Assembly: GCA_020637805.1 (NCBI GenBank)
Contig: JACKJU010000006.1
Span: 66,001-130,000, forward strand
Length of the DNA: 64,000 nt
Reading direction: 5' to 3'
From: Nitratireductor sp.
GTDB lineage: Bacteria > Pseudomonadota > Alphaproteobacteria > Rhizobiales > Rhizobiaceae
Positions 18,064 through 26,903 of this stretch are shown here, piece after piece; position 1 is the stretch's first letter; each line of letters begins with the position of its first letter. The notes beneath the pieces were generated by a model. That model made no database searches. It saw only the letters and a list, made by a program, of their open reading frames with translations, and was not told the DNA's origin. The position numbers and the translations under genes are program-made.

Positions 18064-18270
18064 TTCAGCTCCCGCAGCCGTGTGCGAATATTTTTGCCGG
18101 TTCCCTACTGCTATTTACAGGTCACTTCAACCGTCAATTCGTCGCGCGAGGCGGGCGCAGCGGGTTCGCCCTTCTTTTGGCCAAATGAAGGTGTTTCACT
18201 TCATTCAGTTTGCATTCATTCACAATTGCTAGAACTCTGTACAAAGCGATCAGCAATCTGGAGGGACCTG

Positions 18271-19101
18271 ATGGGGACGACTTCGCGTATCCGGAATACC
18301 TGCCTTGCGGCTGCAGTAGCCTTTGCGCTGCCCGCCGTCTCCCATGCCGGTGAGCGGCATCTTACAAAGTTCGATGTCAGGCTGGGCAGCCTTTCGCTTG
18401 GCCAGATGGATTTCAATGTCGACCTTGATGGCGACCAGTACGTGCTGTCAGGAAACGGCAAGACCAAGGGGCTTGCCGAATGGTTTGCCGCCGGCAAGGC
18501 CGACATGAAGAGCAATGGCCTGGTGAAGGGCGATGTGGTGCAGGCGGACCAGCATTTCATCTCGATCACCGAAGGCAAGAAGACCGAAACGCTCGACATG
18601 GGCTTCACTTCAGGTGATGTCACCAAGATTGCACTGAAGCCCGAGAAGAAGCCCAAGACCAATGCCAAGAAATACGTTCTCATCGAGCCGCAGCATTTGA
18701 AGGGCGTCATCGATCCGGCAAGTGCGCTGGTGGTGCCTGTCGGGCCCGACAAGGCAAACGACCCGAATGCGGTCTGCAATCGACGTCTGAAGATATTCGA
18801 TGGCGTGGCACGCTACGACATGGCGCTGTCCTACAAGACGAACAGCAAGGTCGAAACCAAGGGCTACAAAGGCTGGGCGTATGTGTGCAGGCTGAAATAC
18901 GTGCCCGTGGCAGGCTACAAGCGCAACAACGAGAATACCCAGCGCATGGCCGACAATGACGGCATGGAGATCTGGCTGGCACCGATTCCCCAGGAGGGCG
19001 ATGTGACCGCAGCCGTCTTCACGCCGATCAAGATCGTCGTTCCCACATGGCTTGGAACCTTCACTGCGGAGCCGGAATATTTCGGCCCGTCGAAAGGGTA
19101 A
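18271..19101 (+). CDS. DUF3108 domain protein, predicted periplasmic
   Basis: A 276-residue exported protein of unknown function. An N-terminal signal (RIRNTCLAAAVAFALPAVSHAGE) has probable cleavage after SHA near residue 26. The body is beta-rich (FDVRLGSLSLGQMDFNVDLDGDQYVLSGNGKTKG) and matches DUF3108 proteins, thought to form a lipocalin-like or barrel fold in the envelope. GAGGG at 18261-18265 supports the start. The frame is open to 17599, but that part runs antisense to fdxA and is not coding. Confidence 0.82.
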   Translation: MGTTSRIRNTCLAAAVAFALPAVSHAGERHLTKFDVRLGSLSLGQMDFNVDLDGDQYVLSGNGKTKGLAEWFAAGKADMKSNGLVKGDVVQADQHFISITEGKKTETLDMGFTSGDVTKIALKPEKKPKTNAKKYVLIEPQHLKGVIDPASALVVPVGPDKANDPNAVCNRRLKIFDGVARYDMALSYKTNSKVETKGYKGWAYVCRLKYVPVAGYKRNNENTQRMADNDGMEIWLAPIPQEGDVTAAVFTPIKIVVPTWLGTFTAEPEYFGPSKG

Positions 19102-19276
19102 CCTGCACGAGATTATGGTCGTGCCATGCACCGGCTGGCGCGTGGCGTGGCACTCGAAAACCGGATGTGCCCAACAGGTCTTCTCCGTTTTTGCGGAGGT
19201 CAGGGATCATTCCTTTGAACCTCATGGTCCAGCAGGAAAGTGATCTTGTTCCATTATCCAGGAATGCCGAATTCCG

Positions 19277-20545
19277 TCAGTTCCTGAACAATCCAAGCCC
19301 CCTCGCGACCCGCTTTCCGATACCACCACCATTTCCAGCTTCGGAATGCCGTTCCTGCCAGTATTCGAGATCGGAACCGGGCAGGCCGGCCTGTTGGAGG
19401 AGAACAGGCAGCTCTGGAAGGTCTCGGCCATGCAGGTCGGATTCGCCTAGGCTGTAAAGCAGGAGCGTTTCGAACAGCCTGATGCAGCGCAGGATGAATT
19501 CCGCATCCATTGAGCCCGGCAGGATGCGAATTTCCACCGTGTCCTTGGCGCTGTTTCCGGCCAGCATGTTCGAGATGTTGAAGTCGCAATATTTTACCGG
19601 TTTGGCGGCGATCAGTTTCTTGCGGGCATCTTCCCAGTCAAGCTGCCGGAAATCGCTGCCGAAAGCGGTTCTGTAGACTTCGCGTGGCCAATCTCCAAGC
19701 CGGCGGCAGCGCGGGTTCGTACCCACCAGGTTTCTCAGGTCCATCCGGTAGTGGCCGAAGATGGCGATCAGATTGCGTATGGCCGCCACATTCATCAAAC
19801 GGCTGGCGTCGAGATGAATGTGGGTCGCCGCTTCGGCAGGTACGCTGAAGCCGAGCCTCTCTGCAAAACCCAGGTATTCGCGCAAGGCGGCCTCCCGGTT
19901 TTCTTCCAGCGGTGCCGTCACGAGTTCGCACGGACGATGTCTTTCTCCGGGCAGGCTTGCCGTCATCGCCACACTGGCATTGTTGTGGTCGCAAACCCGC
20001 GTTACAGGTTCGTCATTGACGATCTCAACGGCCGTGCCGAAGAGCTGTGCCAGAGGTTCAAGAAGGCTGATCTGGTCCGCGGTGGCATCACAATGGCGCT
20101 CGACGAGGCTGAGGAACCGCTTGTCGTCGCTCATGACCCGATACCAGCCGGCCAGCGAAGGCTGCGAAGGATCGAGATCGTCGACAAGGGTCAAATCATC
20201 GACGCACTTGACCAACGCATTGCCGTTGGCTTCCCTGACGGCGAAGCCAAGAGTCAGGTTCTCGAACACCGGCGCGCCTTCGACCGGGGTGAATTCCGAC
20301 TGCGGATGAAAGATGCGTTCAACGCTGCCCTGATGTGCAACGGCAATCGCTTCGGCCAGGTCCCTGCGCGAACGCCCCGGCGGAGCAAGCAGCTCGATTT
20401 CGATGCCGATACGCCAAGGTGCAGGAACGGAATGCGGGCCAGCCGTCAGCGTACCCGCATTCTTGCTCCCGGAAATTCCGGAAGTGGTTAAAGCCGGTGT
20501 TTCCCTGGAACTTCGGCTGGAATTCAGCCTTTCGTGCCGGTCCAT
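19277..20545 (-). CDS. Amidoligase-family protein (COOH-NH2 ligase)
   Basis: Predicted ATP-dependent carboxylate-amine ligase of 422 residues in the glutamine-synthetase/GCS superfamily (Amidoligase_2). Active-site motifs are present: an acidic pair in RIGIEIELLAP (about residue 47-52), ATHIHLDASRL with the conserved histidine, and TVEIRILPGS near the C-terminus. Such enzymes are thought to join an amine to a glutamyl or other carboxylate, in peptide tagging or small-molecule synthesis. It overlaps the end of an upstream secreted-protein gene by 22 bases, suggesting translational coupling. The substrate is unknown. Confidence 0.78.
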   Translation of the reverse strand: MDRHERLNSSRSSRETPALTTSGISGSKNAGTLTAGPHSVPAPWRIGIEIELLAPPGRSRRDLAEAIAVAHQGSVERIFHPQSEFTPVEGAPVFENLTLGFAVREANGNALVKCVDDLTLVDDLDPSQPSLAGWYRVMSDDKRFLSLVERHCDATADQISLLEPLAQLFGTAVEIVNDEPVTRVCDHNNASVAMTASLPGERHRPCELVTAPLEENREAALREYLGFAERLGFSVPAEAATHIHLDASRLMNVAAIRNLIAIFGHYRMDLRNLVGTNPRCRRLGDWPREVYRTAFGSDFRQLDWEDARKKLIAAKPVKYCDFNISNMLAGNSAKDTVEIRILPGSMDAEFILRCIRLFETLLLYSLGESDLHGRDLPELPVLLQQAGLPGSDLEYWQERHSEAGNGGGIGKRVARGLGLFRN

Positions 20546-20934
20546 GCCCTGGCAATGGTTTCGGCGTCATTATAGGCGAATTTGCGCTCGTCGGCACTCA
20601 GGCTGCTCTGGTCGCAACTGAATCCATGCTTGCGGAAGAATTTGACGCCTTTTTTCCAATCCTTGCGGACGATGTTCAGGTTGCCAAAGGAAATCTTCCG
20701 CCCGGCAATGACCTTGGCCTGCCAATCGGAAGTCCGGTAAATCTTGGCAAGTTTGCGGGCGTCGCAGTAGCCGTACCCCTGCTGGTAAAACAGTTCGGCA
20801 TAATAATCCTCAGACTGGGCCTTGGCAGGTGCTACTGCATTGACAGCTGCAAGAACCGTCAAACCGGCATGAAGCGCCACGCGGCCAAGCCTTCTGCGAA
20901 TCGATGAAAAAATGGACGGCTGAGTATAAGACAC
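20524..20934 (-). CDS. Small secreted protein of unknown function
   Basis: A 136-residue protein with a signal peptide (LGRVALHAGLTVLAAVNAVAPAKAQ; cleavage probably after AKA, near residue 39). The mature part is about 95 residues, rich in aromatic and basic residues, with two cysteines (GYCDARKLAKIYRTSDW and HGFSCDQSS) that could form a disulfide. I do not recognise a named family. It starts with GTG behind AGGGGA and overlaps the amidoligase gene that follows. Confidence 0.7.
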   Translation of the reverse strand: MSYTQPSIFSSIRRRLGRVALHAGLTVLAAVNAVAPAKAQSEDYYAELFYQQGYGYCDARKLAKIYRTSDWQAKVIAGRKISFGNLNIVRKDWKKGVKFFRKHGFSCDQSSLSADERKFAYNDAETIARAWTGTKG

Positions 20935-21135
20935 TGCTTATTCCCCTTCGTGAATTGGAGACAGAACAAGCCGGCACGCCCCTCCCGACCTCGCAACTCT
21001 AGCAGAAATGACATCTCTTGCGAGCCAATAATCGTTGTCCTGCCAACAAACCCTAACCGGCGTTCGCGCGCGAAAGCTACAGCCGGGCGGGATGGCAGGC
21101 TTCCCTGCCATGACCGCGATGAAGTCTGCCGGGTG

Positions 21136-22491
21136 TCAGCGGGAGAAATGCAAACCGCTGCTCAGAATCTGCGTTGAAATGTTGTTGAATGCGCCTGAGA
21201 GATCGCTCGCTTTGACGACATTGAAGAAGTGGCTGTCGTCTGAAGCGCAGCTCTTCAGCATGGCCTGGTTGCCGTCGATCACGCGGATTGTGTAGACCTC
21301 GATGCCCTTGCCCTTTGCTTCACTGCAGGTATCGAGCATCGCGGTATCCATCTGAGAAACGGATCCGCCATTGGCAACGATGCGGCCGTTCGTGTTGACG
21401 CCGTCGGTAAGCAGAACAATGATCTTCTTCGAGCCTTCGGTTGCCTGCTGGTAGGGCTGGTTGCCGTCGAGTGAGTTCATCGCCCAGTACATTCCGATAT
21501 TGGTGTTGGTGTCGCCATCGGCCACCAGTGCATCAATGTCCTGGTTCAGCAGGCTGGTGTCGTCGGTAAGGGGCCTTACTTTGACAAGACCACCGCAAAT
21601 CGATGTGGAGTAGTGATCGGGCGGGCTGGCCTGGTATTTTGAACCTGTGTCGCCAACGATCGGATTAGTGGTGGTGGAATCCCAACTGGAACCCCGGTCC
21701 CAGACGCAACCGATCCATTCCTGTGTGGCGCTGCCCTTTCCTGAAGATTCGCTGGTGCCGTCGAGCAGGCCCGTGATCAGATCGAAGAATCCCGTAACGA
21801 TGCCGAAAAGGCCGCCCAAAAGCCCGCCGCCTGTTGATTTTTTCTTTTCCGGCAGGGTTTCAAGCATGCCATTGAGGTCGAGCCATGTCTCGGTTCGCCA
21901 TGTGGGGTCAATTCGCACCGTGGTGTTGAACGGGATCACCGATATCTTCACGTTTGACGGCCCGGTGGCGGGTGTGACATCGCTGATGAACTGCTTGGCG
22001 GATTGCTTCAGCACGGTCAACTTGTTGTCGCGGTTCATGGAGCCGGTAACATCCAGCGCAAGCGCAATTTCCATCTTCTGCGTTTCGCCGCCCGCCTCGA
22101 CCTGCGAGACGACTTCTACCGGCAAGGATTTCACGCCAAGTACCTCGCTGATGGTCGTCGGCATGTCGTAGGCCACGTTGACTTTGATCGAACTTGCATC
22201 CGGATATGAGAGCTGGACCTGAGGGGTGGTAGCGAAGCCCCCCGCCAGATTGGCTTCGAAGTACTGCTGCGCGATATTGGACAGATTGTCCTTGTTACCT
22301 GTCTTCCGGTATTCCAGCGCGGCCGCCATTGCGGCTCCGTCTGCGGCAGACTGGATCTTTGAACGCATGTCGGATGTACGAGAGTAGTCTACCGCCAGAC
22401 CTGCGACGGCCACCAGGGGGATCATTGCCAGAGAAAACATGACTGCGAAGTTGCCGGCTTCGTTGCGCGCAAACCGATCGATTATTCTCAT
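21136..22491 (-). CDS. TadG-like pilus-assembly/vWA domain membrane protein
   Basis: About 451 residues. The N-terminus is a TadE/G-like segment (FARNEAGNFAVMFSLAMIPLVAVAGLAVDYSRT) that anchors the protein in the membrane. The rest contains a von Willebrand factor A domain with a MIDAS motif (ALDVTGSM) and a later LLTDGVNTNG. A Ser/Gly/Lys-rich insertion near residues 225-260 separates parts of the vWA domain. An alternative start lies at 22515. No tad secretion genes adjoin it, so its role in pili is inferred from the family. Confidence 0.82.
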   Translation of the reverse strand: MRIIDRFARNEAGNFAVMFSLAMIPLVAVAGLAVDYSRTSDMRSKIQSAADGAAMAAALEYRKTGNKDNLSNIAQQYFEANLAGGFATTPQVQLSYPDASSIKVNVAYDMPTTISEVLGVKSLPVEVVSQVEAGGETQKMEIALALDVTGSMNRDNKLTVLKQSAKQFISDVTPATGPSNVKISVIPFNTTVRIDPTWRTETWLDLNGMLETLPEKKKSTGGGLLGGLFGIVTGFFDLITGLLDGTSESSGKGSATQEWIGCVWDRGSSWDSTTTNPIVGDTGSKYQASPPDHYSTSICGGLVKVRPLTDDTSLLNQDIDALVADGDTNTNIGMYWAMNSLDGNQPYQQATEGSKKIIVLLTDGVNTNGRIVANGGSVSQMDTAMLDTCSEAKGKGIEVYTIRVIDGNQAMLKSCASDDSHFFNVVKASDLSGAFNNISTQILSSGLHFSR

Positions 22492-22723
22492 TTTCTTTTT
22501 TTTGCCATCGCCCATTGGGATCTGAAACCGTTTCTACAGACAAAGGTTTTCATTTTGGTTACGGTCCGAGATCCGATGTTTCTTGAATGGTTTAGCGGAT
22601 TCTTAATCATGAATTGGAAGGTCGCGCTGCAGCCAGGATCTCCTTGCAGCGTTTCAACGTCGCAGTGGCTTTTGACGGGGCTCTTTCAAAATCCGGCAGC
22701 TGACACTAAATACGGTTGAACCC

Positions 22724-22740
22724 GGCGGACACTGTCCGCC
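22724..22740. other. Inverted repeat abutting the helicase start codon
   Basis: GGCGGAC-ACT-GTCCGCC, a perfect seven-base inverted repeat, ends at the base before ATG 22741. No free ribosome-binding site is visible between it and the start. It could be an operator, a start-blocking hairpin, or a sign that translation starts at ATG 22804. Confidence 0.45.
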
Positions 22741-25700
22741 ATGAACAAGAACGCCAGCGCCCGGCCTGTCCGGACGCGGGCAGATTGCCCGGCAGCGCCC
22801 TCGATGAACTCCCCCAAACCTGTTCTTGCGACTGCCAGCGGGCGCGACGTGACCGCCGTACTTGGGCCTACCAATACCGGCAAGACCCATCTTGCGATCG
22901 AACGCATGGCCGGGCACCGCACCGGTCTGATCGGATTGCCATTGCGACTGCTTGCCCGCGAGGTCTATCAGCGGCTCTGCGAGAAGGTTGGTTACAGTAA
23001 TGTCGCGTTGATTACCGGCGAAGAAAAGATAACGCCGGACCGTGCGCGCTACCAGGTCTGCACGGTCGAGGCCATGCCTTCCGAGACGGATGCGGAATTC
23101 GTCGCAATCGACGAGGTACAGCTTGCTGCCGACATGGAGCGGGGGCATGTCTTCACCGACCGTCTCATGCATTTGCGCGGACGGCATGAGACGCTGTTGC
23201 TGGGTGCACAGACCGTGGAACGTGTCTTGCGCGAACTGCTTCCGGGCATCGACGTCGTCTCGCGCCCGCGCATGTCGATGCTGCAGTACGCAGGATCGAA
23301 GAAGATAACACGCATGCCGGCCCGGTCTGCCATCGTGGCATTTTCCGTCGATGAAGTTTACGCCATTGCCGAGTTGATCCGCCGCCAGCGTGGCGGCGCA
23401 GCGGTGGTTCTTGGATCGCTTTCACCGCGTACGCGCAACGCCCAGGTGGCGCTCTACCAGTCGGGCGATGTCGATTTCCTTGTGGCGACCGATGCCATCG
23501 GCATGGGCTTGAACCTCGATCTCGATCACGTGGCCTTCGCACAGGACCGCAAGTTCGACGGCTTTCAGCATCGCAGGCTCACACCGGCCGAGATGGCGCA
23601 GATCGCCGGCAGGGCCGGCCGCTATACCCGGGATGGAACCTTTGGCGTTACGGGAAAGGTTGCTCCTTTCGAGGACGAACTTGTGCAGCGGCTTGAAACG
23701 CATTCGTTCGATCCGCAAAAGGTACTGATCTGGCGCAACCGGTCACTCGACTTTTCCTCGATCGGCAGCCTGCGCGACAGCCTCGAAGCGCCGTCGGCCA
23801 GCCGGCTTCTTCTGAAGGCGCGTCCTGCCACCGATGTCGTGGCGCTGGAAACACTGGCGCGGGACATGGAAATCGCCGATATATGTGCAACCGGCGGTGA
23901 TCTTGTGCGTTTGTTGTGGGAAGTTTGCCTGACGCCAGACTATCGGAAGATCTCGCCTGCCTCGCACGCACAGCTTCTCGGTACGGTCTTCACCGGCATC
24001 GCCCGGCATGGGCATATCGGCGAGGACTGGTTTGCAGGTCAGGTTGATCGTGCAGACCGCGCAGAAGGCGATGTTCATGCGCTTTCGGCAAGGATTGCGG
24101 AAATCCGCACATGGACGTATCTGTCCAACCGGCCTGACTGGTTGCAAAATGCCACATATTGGCAGGAAAAGACACGCGATATAGAAAACCGGCTTTCGGA
24201 TGCCTTGCACGAAGGCTTGACGAAACGCTTTATTGATCGCAGGACAAGCGTCCTGATGAAAAGGCTCAGGGAAAACAGGATGCTGGAGTCGGAAGTCAAA
24301 TCGAACGGGGACGTAACGGTCGAGGGCCACCATGTGGGCCGGCTGATGGGATTCCGGTTCACACCCGAAACTGCCGGTGACACGCCGGAAGCGAGGGCGC
24401 AGACAGCTGCTGCGATGAAGGCGCTTGCCGCCGAGATCGAGCGGCGTGCGAACCGTCTGGCCGCTTCGGCCAACACGGACATTGTCCTGTCGTCCGACGC
24501 ATCATTGCGCTGGATGGGGGAGCCGGTCGCCAAGCTTGTGGCCGGAGACACAATTCTGCGGCCAAAGGTTATCCTGCTTGCGGATGAGCAGCTTACTGGT
24601 CCGGCACGCGATCAGGTGGCCCAAAGGCTCGACCGCTGGGTCATGAACCATCTTGCGAATGTCCTGAAACCGTTGATCGAAATGCCTGCCGACCAGACAC
24701 TCGAAGGCATGGCGCGCGGCGTTGCCTACCGGCTGGTCGAAAATCTCGGCAACATCGACCGGCGCGAAATCGCCTCCGATGTACAGTCGCTGGATCAGGA
24801 TGCACGGGCGGGCCTGCGCCGCCATGGTGTGCGCTTCGGTTTCTACAACGTATTCATCCCTGCGCTCCTGAAGCCTGCGCCGGCCTCGCTTCTTTGCCAG
24901 CTCTGGGGAATATTCAATGGCAAGACCGACGCGCCGGGGCTGACCGAAGTGCCGGAAGTGCTGGCCTCGGGACGCACCTCCACTGAAATCGATCCCTCAT
25001 TCGAGACCGAAGCCTACCGGCTTTGCGGATACCGGATGCTGGGCAAGAAGGCGGTTCGCATCGATATTCTCGAGCGTCTTGCCGATCTCATTCGCCCGGC
25101 CATGTTCTGGAAGCCTTCGGCGGATGGCAAGAAGCCGGAAGGCGCGATTGACGGGCGGAGCTTCTACGTGACGCCTGCCATGATGAGCATACTGGGTGCC
25201 ACCCATGAGGACATGGAACTGATCCTCAAGGGGTTGGGCTACCGTGGCGAGCCAAAGCCCGAGGCGGAAATCAAACCTGCAGAGGAAGAGGTTGCGCAAA
25301 CAGCGGCCGCTGACACTTCGCCCGATGTGGTGGCGCAGCATCTGTCCGATGCGCAGGAAGCCGAGGACGAGGCAACCACCACTCACGAGCCTGAGCATGT
25401 GGCGAGCGCCGAGGAAACCGGGCAGACCGAGGCAGATGCGGAAGTGGCAGAGCATATCGCCGTAGCTGAAGAGGCCGAGGAAGAGGCGATCCACGCCGTT
25501 CCGTCGGACGACCCGGCTGCCGACAAGGATGTCATGCCTCACGAGGCGAGCGCCGCTGAAGATGCGGAGGCCGGTCCCAAGATGATCGTTGTGTGGCGCC
25601 AGGGCAGGGCTGCGAACAAGGGTGAAGGCAACAATCGCCGTGGCCGCCATGGTGGCAGGTCTTCCCAGGGAGATGCCCAGGGTGAAGAAGGTGACCGCCA

Positions 25701-25923
25701 GGGCAGGAAGCCAGGCGGTAGCAGGCATGGCAAGGGCCAGCGCCCCGGTGGCCGCGGGCCGGGCAAGGGTGGCGGCAAGCCCGGGAAGGGTGGTCAAAAC
25801 CAGTTCGGCGAGGTGCTTTCACGCGGTGCCAACCCGGGCAGGCAGAAAAAGGAACGGGAACCGGATCCGGATTCGCCGTTCGCCAAGCTCGCGGCACTCA
25901 AGGACAGCCTGAACAAGAAATGA
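22741..25923 (+). CDS. SUV3-like DEAD/DExH helicase with disordered C-terminal tail
   Basis: Predicted RNA helicase of 1060 residues, related to mitochondrial SUV3. The motor has Walker A GPTNTGKTH (about residue 42), Walker B DEVQ (about 124), and a helicase C domain with ATDAIGMGLNLD and QIAGRAGRYTRDG. After about residue 840 the sequence turns acidic (Glu/Ala-rich) and then into a Gly/Arg/Lys-rich tail resembling RGG RNA-binding tails. The partner is probably RNase or polynucleotide phosphorylase by analogy. ATG 22804 (residue 22) is an alternative start closer to the conserved core. Confidence 0.85.
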   Translation: MNKNASARPVRTRADCPAAPSMNSPKPVLATASGRDVTAVLGPTNTGKTHLAIERMAGHRTGLIGLPLRLLAREVYQRLCEKVGYSNVALITGEEKITPDRARYQVCTVEAMPSETDAEFVAIDEVQLAADMERGHVFTDRLMHLRGRHETLLLGAQTVERVLRELLPGIDVVSRPRMSMLQYAGSKKITRMPARSAIVAFSVDEVYAIAELIRRQRGGAAVVLGSLSPRTRNAQVALYQSGDVDFLVATDAIGMGLNLDLDHVAFAQDRKFDGFQHRRLTPAEMAQIAGRAGRYTRDGTFGVTGKVAPFEDELVQRLETHSFDPQKVLIWRNRSLDFSSIGSLRDSLEAPSASRLLLKARPATDVVALETLARDMEIADICATGGDLVRLLWEVCLTPDYRKISPASHAQLLGTVFTGIARHGHIGEDWFAGQVDRADRAEGDVHALSARIAEIRTWTYLSNRPDWLQNATYWQEKTRDIENRLSDALHEGLTKRFIDRRTSVLMKRLRENRMLESEVKSNGDVTVEGHHVGRLMGFRFTPETAGDTPEARAQTAAAMKALAAEIERRANRLAASANTDIVLSSDASLRWMGEPVAKLVAGDTILRPKVILLADEQLTGPARDQVAQRLDRWVMNHLANVLKPLIEMPADQTLEGMARGVAYRLVENLGNIDRREIASDVQSLDQDARAGLRRHGVRFGFYNVFIPALLKPAPASLLCQLWGIFNGKTDAPGLTEVPEVLASGRTSTEIDPSFETEAYRLCGYRMLGKKAVRIDILERLADLIRPAMFWKPSADGKKPEGAIDGRSFYVTPAMMSILGATHEDMELILKGLGYRGEPKPEAEIKPAEEEVAQTAAADTSPDVVAQHLSDAQEAEDEATTTHEPEHVASAEETGQTEADAEVAEHIAVAEEAEEEAIHAVPSDDPAADKDVMPHEASAAEDAEAGPKMIVVWRQGRAANKGEGNNRRGRHGGRSSQGDAQGEEGDRQGRKPGGSRHGKGQRPGGRGPGKGGGKPGKGGQNQFGEVLSRGANPGRQKKEREPDPDSPFAKLAALKDSLNKK

Positions 25924-25936
25924 CGCGGCATCCAGC

Positions 25937-26239
25937 TTGAACGAAACGTCCGGGACAATCCGCATCGACAAGTGGCTCTGGTTTGCCCGCCAGGCGAAGA
26001 CTCGCGGCGCGGCGCAGAAGCTGGTGACGGGCGGCAAGGTACGCCTCAATCGCGAGAAAATCGTCAATTCGGCGCGTCAGGTGCGGCCGGGTGATGTGAT
26101 AACGGTTTCCTTGCAACATGGCGTAAACGTGCTCAGGATCGTCGATTGCGGAACCCGGCGCGGTTCCTATCCCGAGGCGCAGTTGCTGTATGAGGATCTG
26201 ACCCGTTCACAGCCTGCCGAATCCGGGCAGGATACTTGA
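25937..26239 (+). CDS. hslR: S4-domain RNA-binding protein, Hsp15/HslR type
   Basis: Small RNA-binding protein of 100 residues. The S4 fold starts at once (IRIDKWLWFARQAKTRGAAQKLVTGGKVRLN), followed by VRPGDVITV. E. coli Hsp15 recycles stalled 50S subunits carrying a nascent chain. The start is TTG, 13 bases after the helicase stop codon; no in-frame ATG precedes the S4 core. The two genes probably form one RNA-handling operon. Confidence 0.85.
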   Translation: MNETSGTIRIDKWLWFARQAKTRGAAQKLVTGGKVRLNREKIVNSARQVRPGDVITVSLQHGVNVLRIVDCGTRRGSYPEAQLLYEDLTRSQPAESGQDT

Positions 26240-26423
26240 CGTTGCGCCTGCAAAAGTTTATGGAAGCGCGACTTTTCCGGAACATGGGCCGTCTGCCGGC
26301 GCCCGGCACGCAACAACACGCTGGGCGGCAAACCGGTTTTGGCTTGTCCAAATGCCCCGGAAACATGGATTTGAATCAGACCCGGAATACTCCGGGCATC
26401 AAGACACCTTTGAGGATTAGAAC

Positions 26424-26720
26424 ATGTCCAGATGTTGTGAACTGACCGGCAAGGGCGTGATGTACGGCAACAATGTCAGCCACGCCAACAACAAGACCCG
26501 CCGCCGTTTCCTGCCGAACCTCGTCAACGTGACGCTGATGAGCGACTTGCTGAACCAGCGCGTCCGCATGCGTGTTTCTGCTGCTGCTCTGCGCACGGTC
26601 GAGCATCGCGGTGGCCTCGACGCATTCCTGGCAAAAGCCAATGAGCGCGAACTTTCGCCGAAGGCTCGCCTGCTGAAGCGCCAGATCGCCAAGAAGCAGG
26701 CCGAAGCAGCCGCCGCCTGA
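26424..26720 (+). CDS. rpmB: 50S ribosomal protein L28
   Basis: Large-subunit ribosomal protein of 98 residues. The N-terminus MSRCCELTGKGVMYGNNVSHANNKTRRRFLPNL matches L28 from Alphaproteobacteria, which carry a longer C-terminus ending here in KKQAEAAAA. It stands as a single gene between the S4 gene and yhhQ. A compact inverted repeat follows 40 bases after the stop codon. Confidence 0.97.
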   Translation: MSRCCELTGKGVMYGNNVSHANNKTRRRFLPNLVNVTLMSDLLNQRVRMRVSAAALRTVEHRGGLDAFLAKANERELSPKARLLKRQIAKKQAEAAAA

Positions 26721-26760
26721 GGCTAGGCGTTTCGGGCTGAAGAACGAGGCTCCGTCTGGA

Positions 26761-26785
26761 CTGTTTCACCTTTAGGTGCAAACAG
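26761..26785. repeat. Inverted repeat downstream of rpmB
   Basis: CTGTTTCACC-TTTA-GGTG-C-AAACAG forms a ten-base-pair stem with one bulged C. It is followed by ATTGCTTCA, the same bases that follow the next repeat at 26852. There is no T run, so it is at best a weak terminator or an mRNA 3' end. Confidence 0.5.
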
Positions 26786-26810
26786 ATTGCTTCAACAACC
26801 GACTGAATTC

Positions 26811-26860
26811 ATTTACGCATTTCGATCTTGCCGTTTCCGTCAAGATCGAAATTGCTTCAG
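26811..26860. repeat. Palindromic intergenic repeat, copy 1
   Basis: ATTTACGCATTTCGATCTTG and its inverted counterpart CAAGATCGAAAT form a perfect 12-base stem (26819-26830 with 26841-26852) around a ten-base loop, followed by TGCTTCAG. The ATTTACGCATTTC start and GAAATTGCTTCAG end resemble a repeat I recall as abundant between genes in Rhizobiales. A decayed second copy lies at 45973-46018. Confidence 0.5.
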
Positions 26861-26903
26861 GCGGGGCCTTTTGATTGCCTGCCATTAGGCGGGTTTCGTT
26901 ATC

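Noticed and set aside
17599..18270. N-terminal extension of the DUF3108 frame
   Set aside because: This part runs antisense to fdxA and contains no start signal; GAGGG before ATG 18271 and the signal peptide mark the real start.
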